Below, in pieces: positions 24,982-34,945 of a DNA stretch of 64,000 nt. The position numbers and the translations under genes were made by a program. The stretch is from Mariniphaga sp. (GTDB taxonomy: Bacteria; Bacteroidota; Bacteroidia; Bacteroidales; Prolixibacteraceae). Position 1 is the first letter of the stretch. Each line of letters begins with the position of its first letter. The stretch covers positions 186,001 to 250,000 of the forward strand of contig JAGXGA010000061.1 of NCBI GenBank assembly GCA_024636975.1. Reading direction: 5' to 3'. Below the pieces are notes generated by a model that was given only the letters and a program-made list of their open reading frames with translations, ran no database searches and was not told where the DNA came from.

Positions 24982-25817
24982 TATAAACCAAACTGAACAG
25001 AAACGGAAGGAGTAATCCCCAGGTTGCCATGATATGCAAAACTCAGGTCAGCAGAAAACCGGCCGGTGCTGTATCCAAAGCCGGCGGTATATCGAAAAGG
25101 TTTTCCCGAAACTCCGAAACGGAGGACAAAATTCTCAGCAGGCATAAATTCAACCCCTGATTTTAAAAGCAACGGGTACTGATTGTCTTTTTCCGCTTCG
25201 AAAGCGACCAGTACCATTTTATCGAAAGCATAATTTCCACCAAAACGTACTACAACCGGCATTTCATCCTTACCCGAAGGTAAATCAAATCCACCCATAA
25301 CCGGATTGAATAGATGTACTGCCAGTTGCAGGTTACCGGCAGGATCGAAAAATAGCCCGCCTTCGAACGTAGCAAGCCCTTTAACCTGGTCATTTTCGGG
25401 AAAACTCCTGAGAAAGTAATCGAGTTGCAGGCCGGCGCTCCATATTTCAGATAACTTGTGGGCGTAGGCCAGCCCATACTTACTTTCCTTAAAAGTGCCT
25501 TTGCCAAACTGCAATGTGCTTATAGCAAAAGCGCCATTACCGACAGGCAATACAAATGAACCCGCCGCCAGGGATAGCTCGTCAATGCCAAATTTCGACT
25601 CAAAATAAACACCGCCCGACAAATGGGTAATAGCTGCCAGCCCCGCCTGGTTATGAAAGGTCGCCCATACATCGGAAAACGAAACAAAAGCATGCGACAA
25701 AGCCAAAGAACGGGCTCCTGCCGGATAATTGTCTGCTCCGTCACAAAGGTTAGATTGAAATAAAACTAATACAAATAAACCCCAACTTTTAATCCTATCG
25801 AGGAAAACTTTACCCAT
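24981..25817 (-). CDS. PorV/PorQ-like outer-membrane protein
   Basis: 278-aa protein with a signal peptide. The mature start (NYPAGARSLALSHAFVSFSDVWATFHNQAGLA) is the conserved beginning of the PorV/PorQ/FadL-like family of small outer-membrane barrels. The rest is beta-rich and ends in SVSVQFGL, a typical barrel C-terminus. PorV and PorQ act in type IX secretion; this copy is paired with an HhH-barrel gene rather than a por operon, so it may be a partner of that protein. It is first in the minus-strand run of five envelope genes. Confidence 0.75.
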   Translation of the reverse strand: MGKVFLDRIKSWGLFVLVLFQSNLCDGADNYPAGARSLALSHAFVSFSDVWATFHNQAGLAAITHLSGGVYFESKFGIDELSLAAGSFVLPVGNGAFAISTLQFGKGTFKESKYGLAYAHKLSEIWSAGLQLDYFLRSFPENDQVKGLATFEGGLFFDPAGNLQLAVHLFNPVMGGFDLPSGKDEMPVVVRFGGNYAFDKMVLVAFEAEKDNQYPLLLKSGVEFMPAENFVLRFGVSGKPFRYTAGFGYSTGRFSADLSFAYHGNLGITPSVSVQFGL

Positions 25818-25866
25818 TCAGGTTTTACTGGTTTTTAGTCGGCTGAAGGCTACAAAAGGATTTACG

Positions 25867-26373
25867 TTAATTCGTCTTAAACTGATACTTCACTTCTGCC
25901 AGCTCCTGGTTTGCCTTAATAATTTTTTGTTTCAGGGTTTGCTTGTAGTCTATCATTTTCTGCATCAGGGAAGGATCGCCGGTTGCCATCATTTGAACGG
26001 CAAGGATGGCTGCATTCATAGCACCATTAACGGCAACAGTTGCAACCGGTATACCGGGGGGCATCTGCACTATTGATAAAACGGAATCGAAACCGGCCAT
26101 GCTTGCATTTATTGGTACACCTATTACCGGCAAGGGAGTCATAGCGGCAATAACACCTGGCAGGTGGGCAGCCATTCCGGCGCCTGCAATAATTACTTTT
26201 ACTCCGCGATTGTTGGCTCCCTTGGCAAATTTCTCTACCTCATCGGGGGTGCGGTGGGCCGATAACGCATTCATTTCAAACGGAATTTCAAACTCCTCAA
26301 GCAATTGTGCTGCTTTTGACATCACATCCAGATCGGAAGTGCTACCCATAATAATGCTAACTTTTGGCTCCAT
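25867..26373 (-). CDS. purE: N5-carboxyaminoimidazole ribonucleotide mutase
   Basis: 168-aa cytoplasmic enzyme of de novo purine synthesis that converts N5-CAIR to CAIR. The family motifs are clear: IIMGSTSDLDVMSKA, SAHRTPDEVEKFA, IAGAGMAAHLPGVIA and VIGVPINASMAGFDSVLSI, with the catalytic Ser-Asp and His in these blocks. Length fits the class I PurE. It is divergent from hpt with 110 bases between them; a possible minus-strand -7 box (TAATTTTG) is at 26426-26433. No purK is seen in the window. Confidence 0.95.
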   Translation of the reverse strand: MEPKVSIIMGSTSDLDVMSKAAQLLEEFEIPFEMNALSAHRTPDEVEKFAKGANNRGVKVIIAGAGMAAHLPGVIAAMTPLPVIGVPINASMAGFDSVLSIVQMPPGIPVATVAVNGAMNAAILAVQMMATGDPSLMQKMIDYKQTLKQKIIKANQELAEVKYQFKTN

Positions 26374-26483
26374 CTTTTAAAATATGTCTTTAGTTAATCA
26401 AATTGTTTTCGTTATTTTGTACTTTCAAAATTATAAACGAAAATACAGCATAAAAGCAACTTATAAAAATAATTTTTCAGTAA

Positions 26484-27023
26484 ATGAAGCAAGTTAAGAT
26501 TCACGACAAAGACTTTCAGCTTTTTATCCCTTATGAGAAAATCCGGGCAGCAGTAGAAAAAATGGCCGAAACAATGAACCGGGATTTAGCCGGCAAAAAT
26601 CCGCTATTCGTTTGCATCCTTAACGGATCGTTTATGTTTGCCACCGAATTATACAAACGCATTGAGATGATAGAGACCGAAATATCGTTTGTAAAACTGG
26701 CATCCTATGCCGGTCAACAAACCTCTGGGGAGATAAAACAACTAATAGGCCTGAATGAAATTATTGAAGGACGTACTGTAGTTGTTTTGGAAGACATTGT
26801 TGACAGCGGCCTTACCATAGAACATATTCAGAAACAATTGGAGCAGCTGAACCCAAAGGAGGTTAAAATTGCAACCCTGTTATTAAAACCTGATGCCCTT
26901 AAAAAGAAAATAGATCTCGACTATATCGGTATGGAAATTCCAAATGATTTTATTGTTGGGTACGGACTTGATTACAATGGATATGGGCGTAATCTGATTG
27001 ACATTTACTCAGTTATTAATTAA
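26484..27023 (+). CDS. hpt: Hypoxanthine phosphoribosyltransferase
   Basis: 179-aa purine salvage enzyme that makes IMP/GMP from hypoxanthine/guanine and PRPP. The PRPP loop is VVVLEDIVDSGLTIEH (Glu103-Asp104), the pyrophosphate loop is LNGSFMFA, and the C-terminal base-binding part is IPNDFIVGYGLDY. It is first in a plus-strand run hpt-adk-obgE-PAP2-mutS-like with short gaps. Its position next to purE and adk makes a purine-nucleotide group. Confidence 0.95.
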   Translation: MKQVKIHDKDFQLFIPYEKIRAAVEKMAETMNRDLAGKNPLFVCILNGSFMFATELYKRIEMIETEISFVKLASYAGQQTSGEIKQLIGLNEIIEGRTVVVLEDIVDSGLTIEHIQKQLEQLNPKEVKIATLLLKPDALKKKIDLDYIGMEIPNDFIVGYGLDYNGYGRNLIDIYSVIN

Positions 27024-27038
27024 TAAACTTCGATTGAT

Positions 27039-27614
27039 ATGTTAAACATCGTATTATTTGGCCCTCCCGGAGCGGGTAAAGGCACACAGGCAGAATTCTT
27101 AATCAGTTCGTATGAATTAATTCATCTGTCGACAGGTGACTTGCTTCGTAGTGAAATTGCTGCAGGATCAGGTCTCGGAATGGAAGCAAAGGCCTATATG
27201 GATAAAGGAGAACTGGTACCCGATGAAGTGGTTATCGGAATGATTGAAAACAAGCTGGAAGCAAACAAGAATGCAAAAGGTTTTATTTTCGACGGGTTTC
27301 CTCGCACCACAGACCAGGCAAAGGCCCTCGACGTACTTCTCAACCGTCTGGGAACACCGATTACTGCTATGTTGAGCCTTGAAGTTGAAAAGCAGGAGCT
27401 TATCGACAGACTGTTAAGCAGGGGCAAAAATTCGGGAAGAGCCGATGACCAGGATAAATCGATAATTGAAAACCGTATCAGTGTTTACAATGAAAAGACT
27501 TCTCCGCTTATCGAATATTATAAGAAGCAGGACAAATACTACGGTATAGATGGAATGGGTTCCATTGAAGATATTGCTGGCCGTTTAAAGGAGATAATTG
27601 AGAAGCAAAATTAA
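27039..27614 (+). CDS. adk: Adenylate kinase
   Basis: 191-aa short-form adenylate kinase, which interconverts ATP + AMP and 2 ADP. The P-loop GPPGAGKGT (8-16), the AMP-binding STGDLLR and the [10 protein letters not shown] stretch (84-93) are intact. The LID is short ([11 protein letters not shown]) and lacks the zinc cysteines of long forms. It starts 15 bases after hpt and is followed by obgE after 56 bases. Confidence 0.96.
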   Translation: MLNIVLFGPPGAGKGTQAEFLISSYELIHLSTGDLLRSEIAAGSGLGMEAKAYMDKGELVPDEVVIGMIENKLEANKNAKGFIFDGFPRTTDQAKALDVLLNRLGTPITAMLSLEVEKQELIDRLLSRGKNSGRADDQDKSIIENRISVYNEKTSPLIEYYKKQDKYYGIDGMGSIEDIAGRLKEIIEKQN

Positions 27615-27670
27615 ATTCACCGGTACGTGCCGGCTGGAAATTAGAACGAACAGAAACGGAGGGGGAGAAA

Positions 27671-28660
27671 ATGGCTGAATCGAATTTTGTAGATTATGTA
27701 AAGATCCATTGCAAATCGGGAAAGGGAGGCGCAGGTTCTGCTCATTTCCGCCGCGAAAAATTTGTGCCAAAAGGAGGCCCCGACGGAGGTGATGGAGGCC
27801 GTGGCGGGCACATTATCCTGGAAGGGAACCAGCACAAATGGACCCTTCTCCACCTGAAATACAGCCGGCACATACATGCAGGTAACGGCGATGCAGGAAG
27901 TGCCCAGAAAAGCACCGGTGCCGACGGGAAAGACATTACTGTGGAGGTGCCCCTGGGAACCATTGCCAAAGATGCCGGGACCGGAGAATTTATATGTGAA
28001 ATTACTGAACACGGTCAGCAGATAACCCTTATGAAAGGTGGCCGGGGAGGTTTGGGAAACGATCATTTCAAGACCTCTGTCAATCAGGCCCCACGGTATG
28101 CCCAGCCCGGAGAAGAAGGTGAAGAGGGTTGGCGGATACTTGAGCTGAAGGTTTTGGCAGATGTGGGTCTGGTGGGTTTTCCAAGTGCAGGGAAATCAAC
28201 CCTGCTTTCAGTAGTATCGGCAGCCAAGCCCAAAATAGGCGATTATCCCTTTACCACGCTTACTCCCAACCTCGGAATCGTAAGCTACCGTGAGGATAAG
28301 TCGTTTGTTATGGCCGACATACCCGGGATCATCGAAGGGGCCCATGAAGGAAAAGGCCTTGGATTACGTTTCCTAAGGCACATCGAACGCAATCCGCTGC
28401 TTTTGTTTATGGTGCCTGCTGACAGTGCGGACCACCTGAAAGAATACAATATACTGTTGAACGAACTGGAGAAATACAATCCGGAACTGCTCGATAAACA
28501 ACGCTTCCTGTCAATAAGCAAAGCCGATATGCTTGACAAAGAACTAATGGAGGAAATCAGTGCTGAACTGAAGGATGTACCCCACCTCTTTTTTTCATCG
28601 GTCACAGGATTTAACATTCAACAGCTCAAAGATAAAATCTGGCAAATATTGAATAGTTAA
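27671..28660 (+). CDS. obgE: GTPase Obg/CgtA
   Basis: 329-aa essential GTPase of ribosome assembly. The glycine-rich Obg domain fills 1-158 ([27 protein letters not shown]). The G domain follows: G1 GFPSAGKST (169-177), switch region [14 protein letters not shown]3 [16 protein letters not shown], and G4 as SKAD instead of NKxD. The C-terminal extension found in some Obg proteins is absent. A strong RBS (GGAGGGGGA) lies just before the ATG. The stop overlaps the PAP2 start (TAATGG). Confidence 0.96.
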   Translation: MAESNFVDYVKIHCKSGKGGAGSAHFRREKFVPKGGPDGGDGGRGGHIILEGNQHKWTLLHLKYSRHIHAGNGDAGSAQKSTGADGKDITVEVPLGTIAKDAGTGEFICEITEHGQQITLMKGGRGGLGNDHFKTSVNQAPRYAQPGEEGEEGWRILELKVLADVGLVGFPSAGKSTLLSVVSAAKPKIGDYPFTTLTPNLGIVSYREDKSFVMADIPGIIEGAHEGKGLGLRFLRHIERNPLLLFMVPADSADHLKEYNILLNELEKYNPELLDKQRFLSISKADMLDKELMEEISAELKDVPHLFFSSVTGFNIQQLKDKIWQILNS

Positions 28661-29352
28661 TGGAGTTTTTTCAAAAAATACTTGAACTCGACACCGAACT
28701 TTTTCTATATCTAAACAGTTTCCACAGCGACTTCTGGGATACCATTATGTTGATGATTACCCGAAAGGAGCCCTGGTTGCCATTCTTTGCTGCTATCCTG
28801 TTTTACATCCTAAAAAATTTCAGGGGCAAGGCTTTATTGATTTTTATATTCATTGGAATTACAATTTTGCTCAGTGATCAGATTTCTGTATTAATGAAAG
28901 AATCGATTCATCGGTTCAGGCCGGTGCATAACCCGGAAATAGAACATCTTGTGCATAATGTATTACGCAAAGGCAGCTTATATGGATTTGTTTCCTCTCA
29001 TGCAGCTAACGTATTTGCGGTATTTGCATTCTCAACCCGTATCTTTCGAAACCGGGGATTTTGGGTGCTCATGCTTTTCTGGGCAGTTGTAGTATCCTAC
29101 TCAAGAATATATTCCGGAGTGCATTACCCGCTCGATCTTTTGGGAGGTGCTTTGTTGGGTTGGCTGATTGGCGTAGCGACCTATAAATTACTTATATTTT
29201 TCGAAGTGCACTTTTTCGTGGCAAGAAACCCAAAAATTGAAACAACCAATCTTGCCCCCGGACAGATGGGCATTGTGTTTTTGGTGTTTGTTGTATTATG
29301 GGTTACTGTATTTTTAGTTACTTTCATACTGCACCATTACAACTATTTGTAA
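28660..29352 (+). CDS. PAP2-family membrane phosphatase
   Basis: 230-aa inner-membrane phosphatase of the PAP2/undecaprenyl-diphosphatase type with about five to six helices. All three family motifs are present: KX6RP (Lys80-Arg87-Pro88), SSHA in place of PSGH (112-115, His114), and SRX5HX3D (Ser148-Arg149-His155-Asp159). It may dephosphorylate a lipid pyrophosphate such as undecaprenyl-PP; the substrate is not shown by sequence. It overlaps obgE by one base and is followed by the mutS-like gene after 1 base. Confidence 0.9.
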   Translation: MEFFQKILELDTELFLYLNSFHSDFWDTIMLMITRKEPWLPFFAAILFYILKNFRGKALLIFIFIGITILLSDQISVLMKESIHRFRPVHNPEIEHLVHNVLRKGSLYGFVSSHAANVFAVFAFSTRIFRNRGFWVLMLFWAVVVSYSRIYSGVHYPLDLLGGALLGWLIGVATYKLLIFFEVHFFVARNPKIETTNLAPGQMGIVFLVFVVLWVTVFLVTFILHHYNYL

Positions 29353-29353
29353 T

Positions 29354-31141
29354 ATGGCAATAACTGCTGTTGAATTTTATACGCTAAAACAAGAAACCTA
29401 TCATAAAAAAGCATCAGCGGTTTCAAGTAAGATCAGGATGTTTGCCTGGTTCAGACTGTTTTCATTCCTGCTGATCTATGCTCCGCTGGTGAGTTGGGGC
29501 TGGAACAGCTGGCAGACAGTTTTACCATCCTTACTATTTGTAGTTTTGTTTTTCTTTTTGGTGAAAAAAAACATACAGTTTGAAAAACAAAAAAAAACAT
29601 TTCAAATATTAGAAAAACTTTCAAGCGATGAGTTGTTGGCATTGGATCATCAATTCAGCCATTTCGAAAACGGTGAAGAATTTCTGAATCCTGCTCATTT
29701 CAACTCCTATGACCTTGATCTTTTTGGTGAGGGTTCCTTGTTCCAGTTCATAAATCGTACTTCAACCCAGGGCGGCAGGCAAAAATTGGCAGGATGGCTG
29801 CAAAGCGCATTCCTTCAGAAAGATGAGATAGAACGCCGCCAGGGAGCTGTTCGTGAACTTGCCTCCCAGCCTGAATGGAGGCTTAATTTTCTGGCAAACG
29901 GTCATCTTTTCAAGGAATCTCCGGAGGTAAACGAGGAAATCATGCAATGGTCGCAAGCAGAACTTCACATGAAGCATCCCACCACCACACGCTGGTTGCT
30001 GGTAATAATACCTATTCTTACAATTGCAGCAGGTATTTATGCTATATTGGGAGGATCTAATCTCTGGATACTACTGTTGGTGTTTACCCAGGGAGGTTTG
30101 CTTTATTATTACAGGAAAAGCGTTGCTCAGTTTTACAGTTATTTTGGAAGAAAATCGGAACTGCTTGGAAAATACATGCTATTGGTTCATTTAATAGAAA
30201 AAGAAGATTTTACTTCTCCTTTTTTAAAGGACCTTCGGAAAAAAGTACTGAAGCCTGATACGGCAAGTCATATTTTTGGTCAGCTGAAAAAGTTTGTCAA
30301 CCAGTTTGAGTACCGCCTGAACATTATCACCAACATCCTGTTAAACACCATTTTAATGTGGGATATCCGGTGTACCTACAACCTGTGGAACTGGCACCGG
30401 CTCAACCGCTCAAAAATGGCTGCATGGCTTGAAGTGATTGCCGAAACCGACGCGTTAATAAGTCTTGCCAACCTGGCATATAACCATCCTGAATTCACCT
30501 ATCCGGAAATTCATGACGGGGGGTTTGCCCTACAGGCCAAACTGCTGGGGCACCCGTTAATTCCTCCGGCCAAAAGAGTTGATAACGATTTAAAAATCGA
30601 CGGCTGGGGCAAGGTGCTTATAGTTACAGGGGCAAACATGGCAGGTAAAAGTACTTTTCTCCGGACTGTGGGTGTCAATCTGATTTTAGGACGCACAGGG
30701 GCACCCGTTTGTGCTCAATATCTGGTTTTTACGCCGGTTAAAATTTACACCAATATGCGCACTACCGATTCGCTGTTGAAAGATGAATCGTATTTCTTTG
30801 CCGAACTAAAACGGATAAAAACAGTGCTCGACAGGCTGCAAAACGGCGAACGTATTTTTGTAATTCTTGATGAAATGCTGAAAGGAACCAATTCAGTCGA
30901 CAAACTGAATGGTTCAAGAAAACTCATCAAAAAGCTCCTGGAACTGAAAGCAGTGGCTTTAATTGCCACGCACGATCTGAAAATTAGTGAAATGGAGGAG
31001 GAATACCCTCAGATGGTTTATAATAAATGCTTCGAAATAAAACTGGAGGGTGAGGAAATGTTTTTCGATTACCTGCTTAAGGATGGTGCAACAAAAACTA
31101 TGAATGCGACTTTTCTAATGAAAAAGATGGGGATCATCTAG
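29354..31141 (+). CDS. MutS-like ATPase domain protein with membrane segments
   Basis: 595 aa. The C-terminal 190 residues are a MutS domain V ATPase: GANMAGKSTFLRTVG (from residue 426), a DESYFFAELKR block, FVILDEMLKGTNSVDK as the Walker B part and ATHDLKISEMEEEY. The N-terminal MutS mismatch-recognition domains are missing; instead there are two pairs of hydrophobic segments (about 30-72 and 215-255), suggesting a membrane-anchored protein. The middle (about 95-200 and 265-400) resembles the clamp/core region. It is therefore not a mismatch-repair MutS, and its role is unknown. It ends the hpt-to-mutS-like run and converges on the GH36 gene. Confidence 0.85.
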   Translation: MAITAVEFYTLKQETYHKKASAVSSKIRMFAWFRLFSFLLIYAPLVSWGWNSWQTVLPSLLFVVLFFFLVKKNIQFEKQKKTFQILEKLSSDELLALDHQFSHFENGEEFLNPAHFNSYDLDLFGEGSLFQFINRTSTQGGRQKLAGWLQSAFLQKDEIERRQGAVRELASQPEWRLNFLANGHLFKESPEVNEEIMQWSQAELHMKHPTTTRWLLVIIPILTIAAGIYAILGGSNLWILLLVFTQGGLLYYYRKSVAQFYSYFGRKSELLGKYMLLVHLIEKEDFTSPFLKDLRKKVLKPDTASHIFGQLKKFVNQFEYRLNIITNILLNTILMWDIRCTYNLWNWHRLNRSKMAAWLEVIAETDALISLANLAYNHPEFTYPEIHDGGFALQAKLLGHPLIPPAKRVDNDLKIDGWGKVLIVTGANMAGKSTFLRTVGVNLILGRTGAPVCAQYLVFTPVKIYTNMRTTDSLLKDESYFFAELKRIKTVLDRLQNGERIFVILDEMLKGTNSVDKLNGSRKLIKKLLELKAVALIATHDLKISEMEEEYPQMVYNKCFEIKLEGEEMFFDYLLKDGATKTMNATFLMKKMGII

Positions 31142-31189
31142 GTTGTGCTTTTGATTTTTTTTGCCTCCACAACTAAAACGTAAGCAAAA

Positions 31190-33349
31190 TTATTCTGCTG
31201 TTCTAATTTCATACAGTTCTCCCTGAAATTCGTTCCCAAAGACAACTTTGAACCCTTCTTCCTTAAAATCCCTGCCATTTCCTTTTGCAATAATTTCTCC
31301 CCCATTTGCTTTTACTACAACATACGGCTTTTTATCATCAAGGTAATTCACCCTCACCCATTGCTCACCAGTACCGGAAAACTGTTTGAAAACACCTATG
31401 ATACCGCCCGATTTGGTTTCGGTATTTATGCGCTGAAAGCCATCCCAGTTGCCATGAACCGGCTCACCAAACCCGGGCAGGTCCTGTCTAAAAAGCATTA
31501 TCTGGTGTTTATTTTCCATAGCTCGCAGCCAGTTGGCATAAGCTTTAAACTCCTGTTGCTTCTGCTTGCTCATTTTCCGCACATCGCCAAGCATAATGGG
31601 AAGAGAGCCTGCAAGTGATTTAAAGGAATATAAAGCGTCCTCGTCGTCGAGCGACTGATTGCCGATTACCAAAGCCGTTGCAGGAATTGCACCCGAACGC
31701 CACCAGCTCATTTGCCGCACCCTGAGACTTCCATCGGGTGCCTGCCCTTCAAAATTCGACAGCCAATTGCCTTCGGCATGTTTACACATATCAAAATCAA
31801 CCATCTGCAGTTCGCCCATGGTTTCAAAGGTACAGTCGATAAACAGATTGGGAGCTGCTTCATGCAGTTCATCATACAATTGCCAGGCACTCCGGTATAT
31901 TTCAAGGTATGATTCCTGCCGGTCGTTGTGCGGATGGTTTTCAGCAAAGCATCCCGAAACATCGGGATCAAAACGATAAGCGCTTGCCACAATAGCAAAG
32001 TCGAGTTTTACATATTCCAGTCCGTGCTCTTTTACCAGTCCCAGAATTTTATCACGTATATAATCTTTCCAACCGGTAGTGAAGCAAGCCGAATACCTAC
32101 CCTGTTCATGTTCACTGTGGAGGTTGACAAAGTTTCCGTCGCGGTATCGGGCAAACCATTCCGGGTGTTCTTTAAACACTTTACTGTCAGCAGACGCCGC
32201 ACCCATGCTCAGCCACAGACCGGGTTTCATTCCCTTCGCCTTAATGTAATCGAAAACAGGCTTCAGGCCGTTGGGGAACTTCTTGTAATCGATTTCCCAG
32301 TCACCGAAACCAACCTGCCATCCATCATCGATAATAAATTCCTCAATACCACAGGCAGCAGCGGCATCGGCAAGTTCTATAATCAGCTGTTCATTCACAT
32401 CCCTGCGAAAAGGATTCCAGGTGTTATACACAAAAGTTGGTCGTTGGGGTATCTCTGCCAACCGAATACCCATGTGCTTCCGAATAAAATCGTTCACAAA
32501 ACCTTCAGTTGCTTCATGAGGGTTTTTGCCTGTATACAGGCCGGTAAACACCCAGGGGCTCTCCCACTCCTCCCCAGGCTCCAGCCATTTGCGAAATGCA
32601 TATTCCTGACCTGTGTGCGTCAGTCCTGCTGTTAAACTGCGCCCATCGGCACAAACCGAGACCCGTTTTAATACACCCGGAGCTTCGTTTCCCAGTACAA
32701 TGCCATGATGAGCATCGGGATCATGGGTTAATATCAGCGGATCGTTCCAGTTTCCAAGGTACGGTCCGATGTGTTTGTACCGTGCATAATTGTGGTAAAT
32801 AACATTATGTGTGTTCCCCCATGGCACATTCAGACTCTCAATATCCAATGATTCTATATTTAATTCTTCAGAACCTGTATTTATAAAATCAATCTTCTTC
32901 CTTACTAAAGGAAGATCAGGATACACCACATAAGAAACTGTCAGTTGTATATCGCGGTTGATATTTTTGGTACCTTTTAAAACAATACGGAAAGCCACAT
33001 TTTCATCCTGACTTTGTTCTTCTGTCTCAACAATCTCCCAGCCTGTGCTGCCATCTACATATTCATCGTTTAATAAAAAACTAAACTCACGGGGATTCTC
33101 TCCCCGGTACCATGTATCTTTCGAAGATAAATCTGCAGCATCTCCGCCAGGTTCCTTGCTAAGAATGGAAACAAAATTATAGGGATGTTCCTTCAGCCTA
33201 AAGCTTAAAGTTGAAAATTCTCCGTTTTGTAACAGGATTTTACGAATAATTTTATCGTTTTGTATGGTTATTAACTGGCTCCCGAAATTCTGTTGTGCAG
33301 ATGTGACAAAGGGCAGTATAAATAGAAGTAAGCATAAAGTCCTGTTCAT
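31190..33349 (-). CDS. Secreted GH36-family alpha-galactosidase-like hydrolase
   Basis: 719-aa glycoside hydrolase with a signal peptide (MNRTLCLLLFILPFVTSA), so it acts in the periplasm or outside. An N-terminal beta supersandwich is followed by a TIM barrel with FIIDDGWQVGFGDWEID (the conserved DDGW block) and the catalytic nucleophile Asp450 in YVKLDFAIVA. The usual SSGGGRFD block is not seen; DCTFETMGEL stands there, so this is a divergent GH36 branch and other alpha-galactosides are possible. I chose ATG 33349 over the upstream TTG 33373 because it begins the signal peptide. It is divergent from the sugar porter. Confidence 0.85.
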   Translation of the reverse strand: MNRTLCLLLFILPFVTSAQQNFGSQLITIQNDKIIRKILLQNGEFSTLSFRLKEHPYNFVSILSKEPGGDAADLSSKDTWYRGENPREFSFLLNDEYVDGSTGWEIVETEEQSQDENVAFRIVLKGTKNINRDIQLTVSYVVYPDLPLVRKKIDFINTGSEELNIESLDIESLNVPWGNTHNVIYHNYARYKHIGPYLGNWNDPLILTHDPDAHHGIVLGNEAPGVLKRVSVCADGRSLTAGLTHTGQEYAFRKWLEPGEEWESPWVFTGLYTGKNPHEATEGFVNDFIRKHMGIRLAEIPQRPTFVYNTWNPFRRDVNEQLIIELADAAAACGIEEFIIDDGWQVGFGDWEIDYKKFPNGLKPVFDYIKAKGMKPGLWLSMGAASADSKVFKEHPEWFARYRDGNFVNLHSEHEQGRYSACFTTGWKDYIRDKILGLVKEHGLEYVKLDFAIVASAYRFDPDVSGCFAENHPHNDRQESYLEIYRSAWQLYDELHEAAPNLFIDCTFETMGELQMVDFDMCKHAEGNWLSNFEGQAPDGSLRVRQMSWWRSGAIPATALVIGNQSLDDEDALYSFKSLAGSLPIMLGDVRKMSKQKQQEFKAYANWLRAMENKHQIMLFRQDLPGFGEPVHGNWDGFQRINTETKSGGIIGVFKQFSGTGEQWVRVNYLDDKKPYVVVKANGGEIIAKGNGRDFKEEGFKVVFGNEFQGELYEIRTAE

Positions 33350-33550
33350 AGCCTTATAGTTTTGTTTGCTCAAAGTTATTTATTTCGCCAAAAAATTGAA
33401 ACTGTTTCTTTAATTACTTATCAAAGTAGCGGTAAATAAAGCTCCAACTCTAAATTAACTAAATTCAGACAAAAATAATATTGTCACTTTATCAGGCTGT
33501 GGAATTCTATTTTAATTTGTATTTTGGGACGATTATCATAACCGGAATCA

Positions 33551-34945
33551 ATGAAAGTCAATTTCAGTTATCTGCTAACCATATCCATTGTTACTGCCTT
33601 GGGCGGCCTTCTTTTCGGTTTTGATATTTCGGTAATTTCAGGGACCATTCCTTTTCTACAGGAATTTTTTGACCTCAATGAATCGATGAAAGGCTGGGTG
33701 GTAAGCAGCGCCCTGCTCGGTTGTATTCTGGGTGCCAGCTTTAGCGGAAGGCTGGGAGACAAATACGGCAGGAAAAAAATATTGCTGATAACCGCACTAC
33801 TATTTGGCATTTCTGCCATTGGCAGTGGTTTTTCCTATTCTGTAACAACCTTTGTTTTTTACCGGATATTGGGTGGACTGGCGGTAGGTGGGGCATCAGT
33901 GCTGGCGCCGGTTTATATTGCAGAAGTTTCACCGGCACATCTTCGGGGCCGTATGGTGTCGGTAAACCAGCTGACTATAGTTATTGGGATATCGCTGGCA
34001 TACTATTCCAACTGGCTTCTGCTGGGAATAGGAGAAGATGCATGGCGCTGGATGTTTGCTGCAGAAACACTGCCAGCCACACTGTTTTTTGCAGCCTTAT
34101 TTGTAATCCCGGAAAGCCCGCGCTGGCTTGTTGGCAAGCAAAATGAAACAAAAGCAAGGCTTGTCCTTGAAAAAATTACCGATCACGAAACGGCCTCCTT
34201 TGAGTTGAAAGAAATAAAAGCTTCACTTAAAGGGAATGTAAAACGGGGATCATTAAAAGATGCTTTTAAAAAGAAATATTCCTTTATCCTTTTTCTTGGA
34301 ATTTTCCTTGCTGTATTCCAGCAGTGGTCGGGTATAAACGTCATATTCTTTTACGCACCAGATATCTTTGCAAAAGCCAATATGGGAGCAGATACCGCAC
34401 TTTTCCAAACCACACTAATAGGTTTAATGAATGTTGTCTTCACCATACTGGCCATGCAGGTAATCGATAAAGTGGGCCGAAAAAAGCTCATGCTGATTGG
34501 TGCGGCAGGCATGGCTGTCTGTTATATTGCCATAGGGGCTCTGTTCACAGCGGGCAGAACAGGCGACTGGCTCCTGCTGTCGCTTATTATTATCACACCG
34601 GCGTTTTTTGCATTTGGACTGGGACCTACCGTATGGGTTGTGTTGTCTGAGATTTTTCCCAATCGGATAAGGGGGGCGGCCATGTCGGTAGCCACCTTTT
34701 CGTTATGGGTGGCATGTTACCTGCTTACCCTTACTTTTCCCATTTTTGTGGAACAACTGAATGCAGCCAATACCTTCTGGATTTATGCTGTTGTATGCAT
34801 CACCGGTTTTGTCGTCATATTAAAATACCTGCCTGAAACCAAGGGAATCTCTCTTGAAGAACTGGAACGAAAACTGGTTGGGAAACCTGATAGTTTTAAT
34901 AAGAAACTGCCTGATGAGGAACTAAAATTAAAGACTGTACAATGA
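33551..34945 (+). CDS. Sugar porter of the major facilitator superfamily
   Basis: 464-aa inner-membrane transporter with 12 helices, probably a proton-sugar symporter of the XylE/GalP type. Family signatures are visible: GRLGDKYGRKK in loop 2-3, PESPRWLVGK after helix 6, QQWSGIN in helix 7, DKVGRKK in loop 8-9 and PETKGISLEELE after helix 12. In this cluster it would import monosaccharides released by the secreted hydrolases. Its stop overlaps the start of the beta-helix gene by 4 bases (ATGA), so they are co-translated. Confidence 0.92.
   Translation: MKVNFSYLLTISIVTALGGLLFGFDISVISGTIPFLQEFFDLNESMKGWVVSSALLGCILGASFSGRLGDKYGRKKILLITALLFGISAIGSGFSYSVTTFVFYRILGGLAVGGASVLAPVYIAEVSPAHLRGRMVSVNQLTIVIGISLAYYSNWLLLGIGEDAWRWMFAAETLPATLFFAALFVIPESPRWLVGKQNETKARLVLEKITDHETASFELKEIKASLKGNVKRGSLKDAFKKKYSFILFLGIFLAVFQQWSGINVIFFYAPDIFAKANMGADTALFQTTLIGLMNVVFTILAMQVIDKVGRKKLMLIGAAGMAVCYIAIGALFTAGRTGDWLLLSLIIITPAFFAFGLGPTVWVVLSEIFPNRIRGAAMSVATFSLWVACYLLTLTFPIFVEQLNAANTFWIYAVVCITGFVVILKYLPETKGISLEELERKLVGKPDSFNKKLPDEELKLKTVQ

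Noticed and set aside
31928-32635. 235-residue frame on the plus strand
   Set aside because: It lies fully antisense to the GH36 catalytic domain, whose family motifs are clear on the minus strand.
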